64,000 bases of DNA from Microbacterium sp. BH-3-3-3 (GTDB lineage Bacteria; Actinomycetota; Actinomycetes; Actinomycetales; Microbacteriaceae). The notes beneath the pieces are model-generated. The model did no database searches. It saw only the letters and a program-made list of their open reading frames with translations, and was not told the DNA's origin. The DNA is taken from assembly GCF_001792815.1 (NCBI RefSeq), contig NZ_CP017674.1, positions 1,488,001 to 1,552,000 on the forward strand, in the 5' to 3' direction. Shown here in pieces: positions 1 to 8,842 of the stretch (the stretch's first letter is position 1; each line of letters begins with the position of its first letter). The translations under genes were made by a program, and so were the position numbers.

Positions 1-623
1 CCGAACCGCCGGGCGAGCTCCTGCCGATCGGCGTGCCGCGACATCGCGATGATGCGCTCGGCGCCGAGCTGCTTCGCGGCCAGGATGCCGAGCAGTCCCA
101 CCGCTCCATCGCCGACGACGGCGACGGTCTTACCGGGGCCGACCTCGGCCGCCACCGCGGCGAACCAGCCGGTGCCCAGCACGTCGCTCGCGGCCAGGAG
201 CGACGGGATGAGGTCGTCGTCGGGCTGACCGGGGGTGGCGACGAGCGTGCCGTCGGCGTGCGGGATGCGCGCGAACTCGGCCTGGGTGCCCACGCGCCCC
301 ATCGGCACGACGTGCACGCAGCGCGACTGGTAGCCCGCCTGGCAGATCTCGCACGTGTTGTCGGAGGCCATGAACGACCCGACGACGAAGTCGCCGACCG
401 CGACGTTCTTCACCTCGGAGCCGATCTCGGTGACGACGCCGACGTACTCGTGGCCCATGGGCGTGGCATCCACGTCGTCGGATCCGCGGTACGGCCAGAG
501 GTCGGAGCCGCAGATGCAGGAGGCGGCCAGGCGGATGACGGCGTCCGTCGGTTCTTCGATGACCGGGTCGGCGCGGTCCTCGACGCGCACATCTCCGGCG
601 GCGTGCATGATGACTCCCCGCAT
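1..623 (-). CDS. Zinc-dependent alcohol dehydrogenase, 3' end outside the window
   Basis: This is the N-terminal 207 residues of a medium-chain zinc alcohol dehydrogenase; the C-terminus lies beyond the left edge. The catalytic-zinc signature is visible as C38 in CICGSDLWPYRG and as H58-E59 in GHEY. The structural-zinc loop has C91, C94 and C102 with Asp88 where the first Cys usually sits. The Rossmann motif VVGDGAVGLL is near residues 169-178. The ATG at 623 follows an AGAGG ribosome site. A hairpin terminator separates it from the permease gene upstream, so it is probably transcribed alone. It may oxidise an alcohol arising from the neighbouring amine pathway, but its substrate cannot be told from sequence. 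Confidence 0.9.
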   Translation of the reverse strand, partial: MRGVIMHAAGDVRVEDRADPVIEEPTDAVIRLAASCICGSDLWPYRGSDDVDATPMGHEYVGVVTEIGSEVKNVAVGDFVVGSFMASDNTCEICQAGYQSRCVHVVPMGRVGTQAEFARIPHADGTLVATPGQPDDDLIPSLLAASDVLGTGWFAAVAAEVGPGKTVAVVGDGAVGLLGILAAKQLGAERIIAMSRHADRQELARRF

Positions 624-639
624 GGCGGTTCCTCTCGAT

Positions 640-657
640 CGGAAGGTTCGACTTCCG
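640..657. promoter_or_regulatory. Inverted repeat upstream of the alcohol dehydrogenase
   Basis: CGGAAG and CTTCCG face each other across 6 nt just upstream of the ribosome site of the dehydrogenase gene. The position fits an operator, but no regulator can be assigned and a chance repeat is possible. Confidence 0.25.
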
Positions 658-704
658 GAATACCCGCCGCACCTGGAAACGGCCCGGGGGTTGCGCCCAC
701 ACGG

Positions 705-740
705 CGAAGCGCCCGCCCCCGGGGAGGGGCGGGCGCTTCG
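705..740 (-). terminator. Hairpin terminator after the PuuP-type permease
   Basis: A perfect 15-bp stem (arms 705-719 and 726-740) closes on a 6-nt loop 10 nt after the permease stop codon. It lies between two genes on the same strand and should end the permease transcript. There is no clear T tract, as is common in this genome. Confidence 0.7.
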
Positions 741-749
741 TCGAGGGCG

Positions 750-2105
750 TCAGGCGACGATGCGCTCGGGCGCCGGTGCCTCGTCGTCGAATTCGACCTC
801 GGGCGGGCGGCGGCGGAAGCCGCGGGTCAGCACCGCGAGCCACACGATTCCCACGCCGATCCAGACCAGGCCCACCGTCAACGCCAGAGCCGACAGGCTG
901 AACCACAGCCAGGCGGTCAGCGCGAAGCCGAGCGCCGGCAGAACGCCGAAGCGGAGGATCGCGGCACCTCCGCGGCGACGCTCGTCGATGAGGAAGTGCT
1001 TGATGACCGACAGGTTCACGAGCGAGAACGCCGCGAGGGCACCGAAGCTGATGAGCGAGGCCACCGTGTTGAGGTCGGCCACCAGCGCCGCCAGCGAGAC
1101 CACGCCGACGAAGAGCGCAGCGCCGACGGGGGTCTGGTACCGCGGACTCAGACGGGCGAAGAACGCGGGCAGCACTCCGTCGCGGCCCATCGCGAACAGG
1201 ATGCGCGCGACGCTCGCCTGCGAGGCGAGGGCGGCGGCGATGCAGCCGGCGATGTAGGCGATGAGGAAGAAGACCTCGAGCCAGCGGCCGGCGGCGACCT
1301 CCATGATCTGGTTGGCGGCGGCATCCGGGTTCTCGAGGTCGGCGACGCGGGGGATGACGAGCGTCGACACGTACGCGATGACCGTGAAGATGAGCCCGCC
1401 GATGATCGTGGTGAGGATGATCGCGCGGGGAACGGTGCGCTCGGGGTCGCGGGCCTCTTCCGACAGCGTCGAGATGGCATCGAACCCGAGGAACGACAGC
1501 GCGAGCATCGCGGCTCCGGCGAGCAGGCCGGGGAAGGTGAGGCCGGCGTCGTACAGGGGCTGCAGCAGCGAGACGCCGGGGTTCTGGGCGACGTGCAGCA
1601 CCGCGCAGACGACGAAGACCGCGGCGAACACCAGCTGCAGACCCACCAGGACCAGGTTGGCGTTGCGCACCACGGTGATGCCGACGACGTTCAGCCCCGT
1701 GATCAGCACGACACCGGCGAGGGCGAACACCCACGGCGGGATGCCGGGGAGCTGCGCGTTGAGGTAGATGCCCATGAGCACGTAGTTGATGAGCGGCAGC
1801 AGCAGGTAGTCGATCATCAACGACCAGCCGGTGAGGAACCCGACGTGGCCGCCGAAGGCTCGGCGGGCGTACGTGTACGCGCTGCCCGCGCGGGGGAAGG
1901 CCTTCACGAGGGCGGCGTAGCTGAAGGCGGTGAAGAGCATGGCGATGAGGGTCACCAGGTAGGCGGTCGGCACGTGACCGCCGGTGGTGACGGCGACGAG
2001 GCCGTAGGTCGTGAACACGGTGAGGGGCACCATGTACGCCAGACCGAAGATGACGAGGGAGGGGACCCCCATGACTCGCCGCAGCGAGGTGTCGGATGAG
2101 GACAT
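750..2105 (-). CDS. APC-superfamily permease, PuuP-like (putrescine/amine importer)
   Basis: This is a 451-residue inner-membrane protein with about 12 hydrophobic segments. Its motif order matches the E. coli putrescine importer PuuP: GLAYMVPLTVFTTYG, GHVPTAYLV, FPRAGSAYTYA, a YLLLPLINY segment, LSFLGFDAISTLSEE and SQASVARILFAMGRD. It is predicted to bring a polyamine or amino acid into the cell by cation symport. The ATG at 2105 has AGGAAA 5 nt upstream; a longer in-frame start at 2183 would lie inside the preceding amidohydrolase gene and is not favoured. The gene follows the amidohydrolase by 31 nt and shares its promoter and operator. Putrescine is a likely substrate given the agmatine deiminase in the linked operon, but other amines fit. 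Confidence 0.85.
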   Translation of the reverse strand: MSSSDTSLRRVMGVPSLVIFGLAYMVPLTVFTTYGLVAVTTGGHVPTAYLVTLIAMLFTAFSYAALVKAFPRAGSAYTYARRAFGGHVGFLTGWSLMIDYLLLPLINYVLMGIYLNAQLPGIPPWVFALAGVVLITGLNVVGITVVRNANLVLVGLQLVFAAVFVVCAVLHVAQNPGVSLLQPLYDAGLTFPGLLAGAAMLALSFLGFDAISTLSEEARDPERTVPRAIILTTIIGGLIFTVIAYVSTLVIPRVADLENPDAAANQIMEVAAGRWLEVFFLIAYIAGCIAAALASQASVARILFAMGRDGVLPAFFARLSPRYQTPVGAALFVGVVSLAALVADLNTVASLISFGALAAFSLVNLSVIKHFLIDERRRGGAAILRFGVLPALGFALTAWLWFSLSALALTVGLVWIGVGIVWLAVLTRGFRRRPPEVEFDDEAPAPERIVA

Positions 2106-2136
2106 GCGATTTCCTGTTCGAGTCGGAAAGAGCGAT

Positions 2137-3710
2137 TCAGAAGGTGCGGACGCCACGGCGCCAGGTGCCCCGGATACGGGCATCGGCGATGCGGTCGGCG
2201 GGCCCGCGACGGATGTCGCGGTCGAGCCAGACGAGGTCGGCGGTCATTCCGGGGCGCAGAGCCCCCGGTGGTCCTGATCGCCGGCCTGGAAGGCGACGCC
2301 GCTCGTGGCGGCATCGAGGGCGTCGTCCACGGTGAGACGTTCGTCGGGTTGCCACCCGCCGGTGGGCGCCCCGTCGGCGTCCTGGCGGGTGACGGCGGTG
2401 CGGATCCCGGCGAGCACGTCGGGAGAGGTGACGGGCCAGTCGCTGCCGAAGCTCAGTCGCGCGCCCGCGGCCTGCGCCGCGCGCATGCGGTACTGCCGCT
2501 CGCGACCGGGCCCGAGGCGCGGCAGGGTCAGGTCGGTCATGACCGCGTCGGCCATCGCCCACTGCGGTTGGAAGCAGAAGGTGACCTCGAGGTCGGCCAG
2601 CCGGGGAAGGTCGGCGGGGTCGACGACCTGGGCGTGGGCGATGGTCAGTCGGCGGCCGCGGCGGAGGCTGTCGGCGATCCCCTCGGCCGCGTCGATCGCC
2701 GCGCGCACGGCGGCATCGCCGATGGCGTGCAGGTGCACGTCGAAGCCGGCCGCATCGCACGCGGCGACCGCGTCGCGCAGGTGCTCGGGCTGCCAGTTCG
2801 GCAGGCCGCGCGTCTCGGCGTCGTGGTAGCACTCCAGCAGGTGGGCGGTGTGGTTCTCGAGGATGCCGTCGACGAAGAACTTCACCGTGCGGCAGGTGAG
2901 TCCGGGTTCGCCGGCGACGGCATCGGCGGTGCGTCGCAGCTCCGCGAGCTGCGCCGGCCACCGCGTGGGGTCGGCACGCAGGGCGAGGTCGGCGTCGACG
3001 CGGAGCCGGCCGCTCCGCGCGGCGGTGACCCACGCGGGCACGTCGTGCGCTTCGGTCCACGCCTCCTGCACCCACGAGATCCCGCGGGCGGCCAGCTGCT
3101 CCCCCGCCCAGACCAGCGCCTCGACGTCGGCGGCGACGACGGCGTGGGGCGCGCGATCGAGCACGAGGTCGATCGCCGGTCGCTCGACGAGCGTGCCGAG
3201 AGGCGAACCGTCGTCGCGCCGCACGATGCGTCCGAGCGGCGGGTCGGGGGTGTCGGCATCCACTCCGGCTTCGCGAAGCGCCGCCGTGTTGACCCACGCC
3301 GTGTGGTAGTCCCAGGCGTGCAGCACCACGGGGCGATCCGGCACCGCCTCGTCGAGCCAGCGGGCGTCGAACATGCCCCCGGGCACGATGGTGGCGTCGT
3401 AGCTCCCGCCCACGAGCCACGGCGCCTCGGACCGCGCGGCCCATGCTCCGACCCGCGCGACGATCTCGGCGACGCTCGCCGCATCGCGGAGCTCCGGGCC
3501 GCGGCGCTCGCGTCCCGCGAGCAGCGGGTGGGCGTGACCGTCGCCGAACGCCGGGAGCAGGAGCCCTCCCTCGAGGTCGACTTGCTCGGCATCGTCGGGC
3601 ACCGGATGCCAGGACTCGGCGATCGTGCCGTCGACGACGACGAGCCGGTCGACGTCGGGCTGGTGCCCGTCGATGCGCACGGTTCCGCCGCGGAAGACGA
3701 CGACTGCCAT
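2137..3710 (-). pseudogene. Amidohydrolase family 3 (YtcJ-like) with a one-base frameshift near its C-terminus
   Basis: This gene encodes a metal-dependent amidohydrolase of the YtcJ/Amidohydro_3 type. Visible motifs are GDGHAHPLL (metal-binding HxH), HAIGDAAV and FGSDWPV with the metal-binding Asp. The ATG at 3710 has a perfect AGGAGG site. The open frame stops at 2244 after VAFQAGDQDHRG, while the expected C-terminus (LRPGMTADLVWLD and on) continues in another frame to 2137. One extra G in the C5/G5 run at 2262-2266 would restore a normal 524-residue protein. This is either a real inactivating mutation or a homopolymer base-call error. The gene heads the operon that contains the PuuP-like permease and lies behind the TetR-type operator. 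Its substrate is unknown; the family cleaves amide or cyclic-amide bonds. Confidence 0.8.
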
Positions 3711-3737
3711 GGAAACCTCCTCGTGACCTGAGCTGAA

Positions 3738-3761
3738 TGAAACATACAGCGTAGGTTTTAC
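3738..3761. promoter_or_regulatory. TetR-type operator and -10 box between amidohydrolase and TetR gene
   Basis: This A/T-rich 24-bp segment lies in the 172-bp divergent intergenic region and matches the segment at 6777-6800 (opposite orientation) at 19 of 24 positions. Shared parts are AAACATACA and GTTTTAC. Read on the minus strand it contains TATGTT, a plausible -10 box for the amidohydrolase-permease operon, so a bound TetR protein would block that promoter. Confidence 0.65.
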
Positions 3762-3882
3762 GAAATCTACGGCGTCCGGAGCCGCGTCGACGGCGGTTTC
3801 GCAGACTCGTCACTCACGCCTTACATGGCCGAAACACGACGGGTCGCGTAGCGTGGACAGACCCCCATCGGAAGGCGTCGAC

Positions 3883-4512
3883 ATGCCCCGGCCGTCGCAT
3901 CCCAAGCTCTCGCGCGAGGCCATCGCGCGCGCCGCACTCGCGCTCGTCGACCGCGACGGAGCCGACGGGGCGAGCATCCGCAGGGTCGCCGACCGCCTCA
4001 AGGTGCACCCGACCTCGCTCTACAACCACGTGCCGAACCTGGCCGCCCTCATCGAAGACGTGCGCGCCCTCGTGTCGTCGCGCATCGACTCGTCGTTCCT
4101 GCGGGAGGGCGAATGGGAAGAGGGCCTCGCGCTCTGGGCGCGCTCCTACCGCGACGCTTTCCGGCGGCACCCGCGCACCATTCCGCTGCTCATGTCGCAC
4201 CGGTCGTCGACGCCGTTGCTCATGTCGCAGTACGAGGACTTCGCGGTCGCGGCCGAACGCGTGGGCTGGACGAGCGACGACATCCTGCCCCTGCTGACGG
4301 CCTTCGAGTCCTTCATCCTGGGCAGCGTGCTCGACATGTCGGGGCCATCGGTCATGTTCGACCCGACGGGTCAAGAAAACACGGTGCCACGCTTCGCCGC
4401 CGCCTACGCGACGCTGGCCGACCACGACCCGTCCGACCCTGTGGCGACCCGCGCCTTCGAGCGCGGTCTCGCGCTGCTCATCGCCGGTGCCCGACCCCCC
4501 TCACGGGGGTGA
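3883..4512 (+). CDS. TetR-family transcriptional regulator (copy 1)
   Basis: This is a 209-residue TetR/AcrR repressor. The N-terminal helix-turn-helix spans about residues 8-55 (SIRRVADRLKVHPTSLYNHV) and is followed by a TetR_C-like ligand domain containing FESFILGSVLDMSGPSV and FDPTGQE. The ATG at 3883 is preferred over a GTG at 3853 because GGAAGG lies a few bases upstream. It is divergent from the amidohydrolase-permease operon and very similar over its whole length to the regulator at 6096-6716. The two operators are also alike, so the two proteins may cross-regulate. The inducer is unknown; an amine substrate of the nearby operons is the obvious guess. Confidence 0.85.
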   Translation: MPRPSHPKLSREAIARAALALVDRDGADGASIRRVADRLKVHPTSLYNHVPNLAALIEDVRALVSSRIDSSFLREGEWEEGLALWARSYRDAFRRHPRTIPLLMSHRSSTPLLMSQYEDFAVAAERVGWTSDDILPLLTAFESFILGSVLDMSGPSVMFDPTGQENTVPRFAAAYATLADHDPSDPVATRAFERGLALLIAGARPPSRG

Positions 4513-4532
4513 GGCGCCGGCGGAGCTGACGG

Positions 4533-5336
4533 TCACATCCGCGCGTAGCGCGCGCGGGCGAAGCAGAACAGGCCGTACACGATCAGCCCCGCACCCACGA
4601 GCCACAGCACGACCTGACCGAACGGCAGAGCGGCGAGCGAGCGCAGGGCGGCGTCGATCCCGCCCGCGGCGTTCGGGTCGTGCGTGACGGCGGCCACCAC
4701 GAACAGCACGCCCGCGACCCCCACGGCGACGCCCTTGGCGATGTATCCGACCGTGCCGAAGACCCGGATGCCGCGACCCGCGGTCCCCGCGGGGATCGAC
4801 AGGTTCTTCGTGAAGGCGCGCGTGCACCCGCGCACGACGAACGCGACGCCGACGGCCGCGACCGCCACGCCGACGACGACCAGCAGGGCGACGCCGCCCG
4901 GCATCGCGAGGACGCGCACGCTCAGAGTCTGCGACGACTCCGACGAGTCGGAGCTGCCGCCCATCGCCAGCGTCACCGCGGTCACCGCGATGGCCACGTA
5001 CGCGATCGCGGTGCCGACGAACTTCGCGCGATGCGCCCAGCGCTTCTTGGCATCCGAGTCACGCTCGACGAAGGCCTCCGCGATCTGCCAGACGGCCAGG
5101 GCGGCGAGACCGACAGCGATCACCCAGAGCAGGGCGAGACCGGCGGGAGCATCGCGCACCTGCTGCAGGGCGCCGCTCTGGTCGGCGCTGTCACCTCCCC
5201 CACCGGTGGCGATGCCGACGGCGATCACGCCGATGAGCAGGTGGAGCAGTCCGAGCACGACGTAGCCGACGCGTGCGGCGGCCTCGAAAGCGCGGGAATC
5301 CTGGGCCTTGCCGGCAGCGGCGGATGCGGAGGTCAT
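4533..5336 (-). CDS. DUF1206 membrane protein
   Basis: This 267-residue integral membrane protein has six hydrophobic segments arranged as three similar two-helix units, the DUF1206 pattern (ARVGYVVLGLLHLLIG, AKFVGTAIAYVAIA and FGTVGYIAKGVAVG start the units). The function of the family is unknown. The gene follows the PAP2 gene by 16 nt on the same strand, so the two are probably cotranscribed, and it converges with TetR copy 1. Nothing links it to the amine operons except position. Confidence 0.85.
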   Translation of the reverse strand: MTSASAAAGKAQDSRAFEAAARVGYVVLGLLHLLIGVIAVGIATGGGGDSADQSGALQQVRDAPAGLALLWVIAVGLAALAVWQIAEAFVERDSDAKKRWAHRAKFVGTAIAYVAIAVTAVTLAMGGSSDSSESSQTLSVRVLAMPGGVALLVVVGVAVAAVGVAFVVRGCTRAFTKNLSIPAGTAGRGIRVFGTVGYIAKGVAVGVAGVLFVVAAVTHDPNAAGGIDAALRSLAALPFGQVVLWLVGAGLIVYGLFCFARARYARM

Positions 5337-5352
5337 CCGCGAACGATAACGC

Positions 5353-6030
5353 TCACTCGCCCGTCGCGACCAGGCGTTGCGCTCGACGCACGCGCCACAC
5401 CTCGACCAGCGCCCACACCAGGGTCGAGACCGCGATCCCCTCGAGCAGGCCGGCCGTCACGTCGGACAACCAGTGCGCGTGCAGGTACGTGCGGCTCCAC
5501 ATCATCGCCACGACCCACACCACCCCCGCCGCCCACACCCAGCCTCGGCGCAGGATCAGGCCGAGGACCACGGCGATGGTGGTCGCCACGGCGGTGTGCC
5601 CCGAGGGGAACGAGGTGGCCACGGTCTCGGCCAGCGAATCCGCGGGCCGGGCGCGGGCGATCACCGCGGCCAGCGGCGCCCCGATCAGCACGACCAGGGC
5701 GATGGAGGACGCGACGGCGAGCGCGTCCCAGGGGCGCCGCCGCAGCAAGAAGACGAGCGTGGTCGCGACCCCGATGACGATCATGCCGATCGTGCCGCCG
5801 ACGATCGCGGGGATCCAGGCGACGATGACCGCGACGGGGTTCGCCAGGTCGGCCATCGCGTCGTCCCACCACTGGTCGATCGGCAGCGGCGCCGATCCGC
5901 TCAGCTCGACAGCGAAGCGCAGTCCGACGAAGAGCACCGCGGCGACGACACCCACCACGAGGGCGATCGGACGGCGGTGATCGACCCGCGGCCGGTCGGG
6001 CAGCAGGGCGGCGTCGGTGGTGGCATCCAT
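5353..6030 (-). CDS. PAP2-family membrane phosphatase
   Basis: This 225-residue membrane protein has five or six hydrophobic segments and the three PAP2 motifs in order: a basic ARARPADS segment, FPSGHTA, and SRTYLHAHWLSD with the catalytic His. Such enzymes dephosphorylate lipid phosphates such as phosphatidate or undecaprenyl pyrophosphate on the outer face of the membrane. The start is the ATG at 6030 after a weak GGGATGG site. It lies between the second TetR gene (65 nt upstream) and the DUF1206 gene, all on the minus strand. The substrate is not predictable. Confidence 0.85.
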   Translation of the reverse strand: MDATTDAALLPDRPRVDHRRPIALVVGVVAAVLFVGLRFAVELSGSAPLPIDQWWDDAMADLANPVAVIVAWIPAIVGGTIGMIVIGVATTLVFLLRRRPWDALAVASSIALVVLIGAPLAAVIARARPADSLAETVATSFPSGHTAVATTIAVVLGLILRRGWVWAAGVVWVVAMMWSRTYLHAHWLSDVTAGLLEGIAVSTLVWALVEVWRVRRAQRLVATGE

Positions 6031-6095
6031 CCCGGAATCGTCGCAGGTCCGATGCCGTGACGGCGAGGTCTTGCTCCGCGGCGTCGAACCACTCC

Positions 6096-6716
6096 TCAGC
6101 GCGGACGCGCCGAGGCGATGAGCATGTCGAGCCCCAGCTCGAACGCTCGGGTGGCGACCGGGTCGTCGGGATCTTCGTCGGCGAGCGCGGCGAACGCGGC
6201 CGCGAAGCGCGGCACCGTCCCTTCCTGCCCGGTGGGATCGAACACCACGCTCGGGCCCGACATGTCGAGCACGCTCCCGAGGATGAACGACTCGAAGACC
6301 GTGAGCAGGGGGAGCAGGTCGCGCTGCGGCCACCCGACCGCCTCGGCGGCGACGGCGAAGTGCTCGTACCCGGCCAGCAGCACCGGCGCCGACGCGCGCT
6401 CGGTCATGAGCAGGGGGATCGCCCGGGCGTGACGGGCGAACGCGCGGCGGTACGACCGCGCCCAGGCGCGCAGGCCCTCTTCCCAGGGCAGGTCGCGCAG
6501 CGGCGCGAAGTCGATGTGCTCCGACACCAGCGCCCGCACGTCTTCGACCATGGCCGCGCGGTTGGGCACGTGGTTGTACAGCGAGGCGGGGTTCACCCCG
6601 AGACGGGCGGCGACCCGGCGCACGCTCGCCCCGTCGGGGCCGTGACGGTCGACGAGCGCGAGCGCCGTGCGCGCGATGAGATCGCGGTTCAGCAGCGGGG
6701 TCGTGGGTCGAGCGAT
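6096..6716 (-). CDS. TetR-family regulator (copy 2), apparent ATC start codon
   Basis: This TetR protein of about 206 residues parallels copy 1 at 3883-4512, with the same blocks VRRVAARLGVNPASLYNHVP, FESFILGSVLDMSGPSV and TVPRFAA. Alignment with copy 1 puts the start at 6716, where a perfect GGAGG site with a 5-nt spacer precedes ATC instead of ATG. The only other in-frame starts are a TTG at 6785 and ATGs further up, inside the operator or the amidase gene and without ribosome sites. The start codon is therefore an unusual ATC, or the gene is weakened by mutation, or one base is wrong. It is divergent from the amidase operon and probably controls it. Confidence 0.75.
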   Translation of the reverse strand: MARPTTPLLNRDLIARTALALVDRHGPDGASVRRVAARLGVNPASLYNHVPNRAAMVEDVRALVSEHIDFAPLRDLPWEEGLRAWARSYRRAFARHARAIPLLMTERASAPVLLAGYEHFAVAAEAVGWPQRDLLPLLTVFESFILGSVLDMSGPSVVFDPTGQEGTVPRFAAAFAALADEDPDDPVATRAFELGLDMLIASARPR

Positions 6717-6776
6717 GGTGGCCTCCGGGGTTCGTTCCGAGCCTACGCATCGGGGTGTCGGAAAAGCCTGGTTCCC

Positions 6777-6800
6777 GTAAAACAAACGGTGTATGTTTAC
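6777..6800. promoter_or_regulatory. TetR-type operator with embedded -10 box for the amidase operon
   Basis: This is the same operator as at 3738-3761, in the opposite orientation, with ends GTAAA and TTTAC. TATGTT at 6792-6797 is a good -10 box and its expected start site falls at the amidase ATG (6805). The transcript would therefore be leaderless, and repressor binding would cover the promoter. Confidence 0.65.
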
Positions 6801-6804
6801 CGCC

Positions 6805-8817
6805 ATGACCACCGAGGCCTTCACCGTCGTCGAGGCGGACATCGACCGACTGGGCGCCGCCCTCGACGCCGGCGTAGTCACGAGTGTCGAGCTCGTCGCC
6901 CGCTACCTCAACCGCATCGGCGCCTACGACCGCTCGGGCATCCGCCTCAACTCCGTCCCCGTGCTCAACCCGCGCGTCTTCGACGAGGCGCGCGCCGCAG
7001 ACGCCCGTCGTGCCCGTGGCGAGCAGCGCGGCCGCCTCGACGGCATCCCCTTCACCGCGAAGGACAGCTACCGGGTCGAAGGCCTGCCCGTGGCATCCGG
7101 ATCCCCCGCCTTCCGAAACCTCATGGCCCAAGACGACGCCTTCGCGATCGAACGACTCCGGGCCGCGGGCGCGGTGTTCCTCGGCCTGACCACCATGCCG
7201 CCGATGGCTGCCGGGGGCATGCAGCGCGGCGTCTACGGCCGCGCGGAGTCGCCCTACAACAGCGAGTACCTCACCTCGGCGTTCGGCTCCGGCTCGTCGA
7301 ACGGCTCGGGCACGGCCACCGCGGCCAGTTTCGCCGCCTTCGGCCTGGGCGAGGAGACGTGGTCGTCGGGGCGCGCGCCGGCCTCGCACAACGCCCTCGT
7401 CGCCTACACCCCCTCGCGCGGCGTCATCTCGGTGCGCGGCAACTGGCCGCTCGTGCCCACCATGGACGTCGTCGTGCCGCACACCCGCTCGATGGCCGAC
7501 CTGCGTCACGTCCTGGATGCCGTGATCGCCGACGACGCCGTGACCGAGGGCGACCTGTGGCGCACGCAGCCCTGGATCGCACTCCCGCGTCCCTCCGAGG
7601 TGCGCCCCGCCTCGTTCGCCGAGCTCAAGACCCCGCCGCTCGCGGGTCTGCGCTTCGCCGTGCCCCGCATCTACATCAACGGCGACCCCGACAACGCGAT
7701 CCCCATCGCCACGCGCGCGAGCGTCATTCGGCTGTGGGAGTCCCTGCGCGCCGAGCTCGAAGCCGCCGGCGCCGAGGTCGTCGAGACCGACTTCCCCGTC
7801 GTCGACCGTTACGAAAAGCTGCACGACCGAGACGAGGACTTCCTCGACCGCGGGTTCGTCACCCGCGAGTTCCTCGACGACGAGGTCGGCGACCTGGCGG
7901 TCTGGGCGATGGACACGTTCCTGCGTCAGAACGGCGACCCCGAGCTGCACCGCCTCGCCGACGCCGACGCCGCGCTCATCTTCCCCCCGCCGCCCGGCGC
8001 CCTGCACGACCGCTACGGCGTCTGGCACTTCGACATCTCGTACGACATCGCCGACTACGTGCAGCGCGCCGGCGAGTGGGAGCCCGACTGGCACGACGTC
8101 GCGAGCCTCGAGCAGGGCCTCCGGGGCCTCGAGCACACCCGCCGCGTCGACTTCGAAGACTGGCTCGAGACCGAGGGCTTCGACGCCGTGATCTTCCCCA
8201 CGCAGTCCGACGTCGGTCCCGCCGACGCCGACGTGAACCCCGCCTCGGCCGACATCGCGTGGCGCAACGGCGTCTGGGTCTCGAACGGCAACCTCGTGCC
8301 CCGCCACCTCGGCATCCCGACCGTCACCGTGCCGATGGGCACCATGGCCGACACGGGGATGCCGGTCGGCCTGACGATCGCCGGGCCCGCGTACAGCGAC
8401 ACCCGGCTCGTGCAGCTGGGCTCGGCGATCGCCGACCTCGGCGAGCGGCGCACCGCACCGCCGCGCACGCCCGCCCTGCCCGACGAGACCGTGTTCGCCG
8501 ACCCGAAGCCGGCCGCGCAGGGCGCGCTCTCGCTGCGCGTCGACGAGGTCTCGCTCGACGGTACGCGCGTGCGCTTCACCGCGATCGTGAGCGGTGGCCC
8601 CGCCGCCGACGTGGTCGCCTACGTCGACGGCATCCGCGTCGAGACGAGCCGCGAGGGCGACCGCGTGAGCGGCTCGACCGAGGTGGCTCCCGGCGCCTAC
8701 GGTGAGGCCGTGAGCGAATGGGTCGCCCCATCCGGTCCGCTCGTCGTCGTCGTCGCCCGCGACGCGGCGGGCACCGTGGCCGGCGCCGTCGCGACCACCC
8801 CGCACGCCTCTCTCTGA
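6805..8817 (+). CDS. Amidase-signature-family amidohydrolase
   Basis: This is a 670-residue amidase-signature enzyme. The Ser-cisSer-Lys triad is visible: K86 in IPFTAKDSY, S164 in GSGSSNGSG and S188 in GEETWSSGRAPAS, with the usual 24-residue spacing between the serines. The motif around the nucleophile is unusual because W-S-S-G replaces the common G-G-S-x. The C-terminus (about 560-670) is an extra beta-rich tail. No ribosome site precedes the ATG at 6805, and the -10 box position suggests a leaderless mRNA; an ATG at 6793 is an alternative. It begins an operon with the fusion protein 25 nt downstream and the agmatine deiminase. It might hydrolyse the N-carbamoyl product of the deiminase or an acylated amine; that is inference. 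Confidence 0.85.
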   Translation: MTTEAFTVVEADIDRLGAALDAGVVTSVELVARYLNRIGAYDRSGIRLNSVPVLNPRVFDEARAADARRARGEQRGRLDGIPFTAKDSYRVEGLPVASGSPAFRNLMAQDDAFAIERLRAAGAVFLGLTTMPPMAAGGMQRGVYGRAESPYNSEYLTSAFGSGSSNGSGTATAASFAAFGLGEETWSSGRAPASHNALVAYTPSRGVISVRGNWPLVPTMDVVVPHTRSMADLRHVLDAVIADDAVTEGDLWRTQPWIALPRPSEVRPASFAELKTPPLAGLRFAVPRIYINGDPDNAIPIATRASVIRLWESLRAELEAAGAEVVETDFPVVDRYEKLHDRDEDFLDRGFVTREFLDDEVGDLAVWAMDTFLRQNGDPELHRLADADAALIFPPPPGALHDRYGVWHFDISYDIADYVQRAGEWEPDWHDVASLEQGLRGLEHTRRVDFEDWLETEGFDAVIFPTQSDVGPADADVNPASADIAWRNGVWVSNGNLVPRHLGIPTVTVPMGTMADTGMPVGLTIAGPAYSDTRLVQLGSAIADLGERRTAPPRTPALPDETVFADPKPAAQGALSLRVDEVSLDGTRVRFTAIVSGGPAADVVAYVDGIRVETSREGDRVSGSTEVAPGAYGEAVSEWVAPSGPLVVVVARDAAGTVAGAVATTPHASL

Positions 8818-8842
8818 CATCCCCGAGTCTCGAGGAATCGAC

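Noticed and set aside
33..2099. Very long open frame on the plus strand across the permease and alcohol dehydrogenase genes
   Set aside because: Its protein is His/Asp/Arg-rich nonsense typical of antisense frames in high-GC DNA, and the minus-strand genes have clear family motifs.
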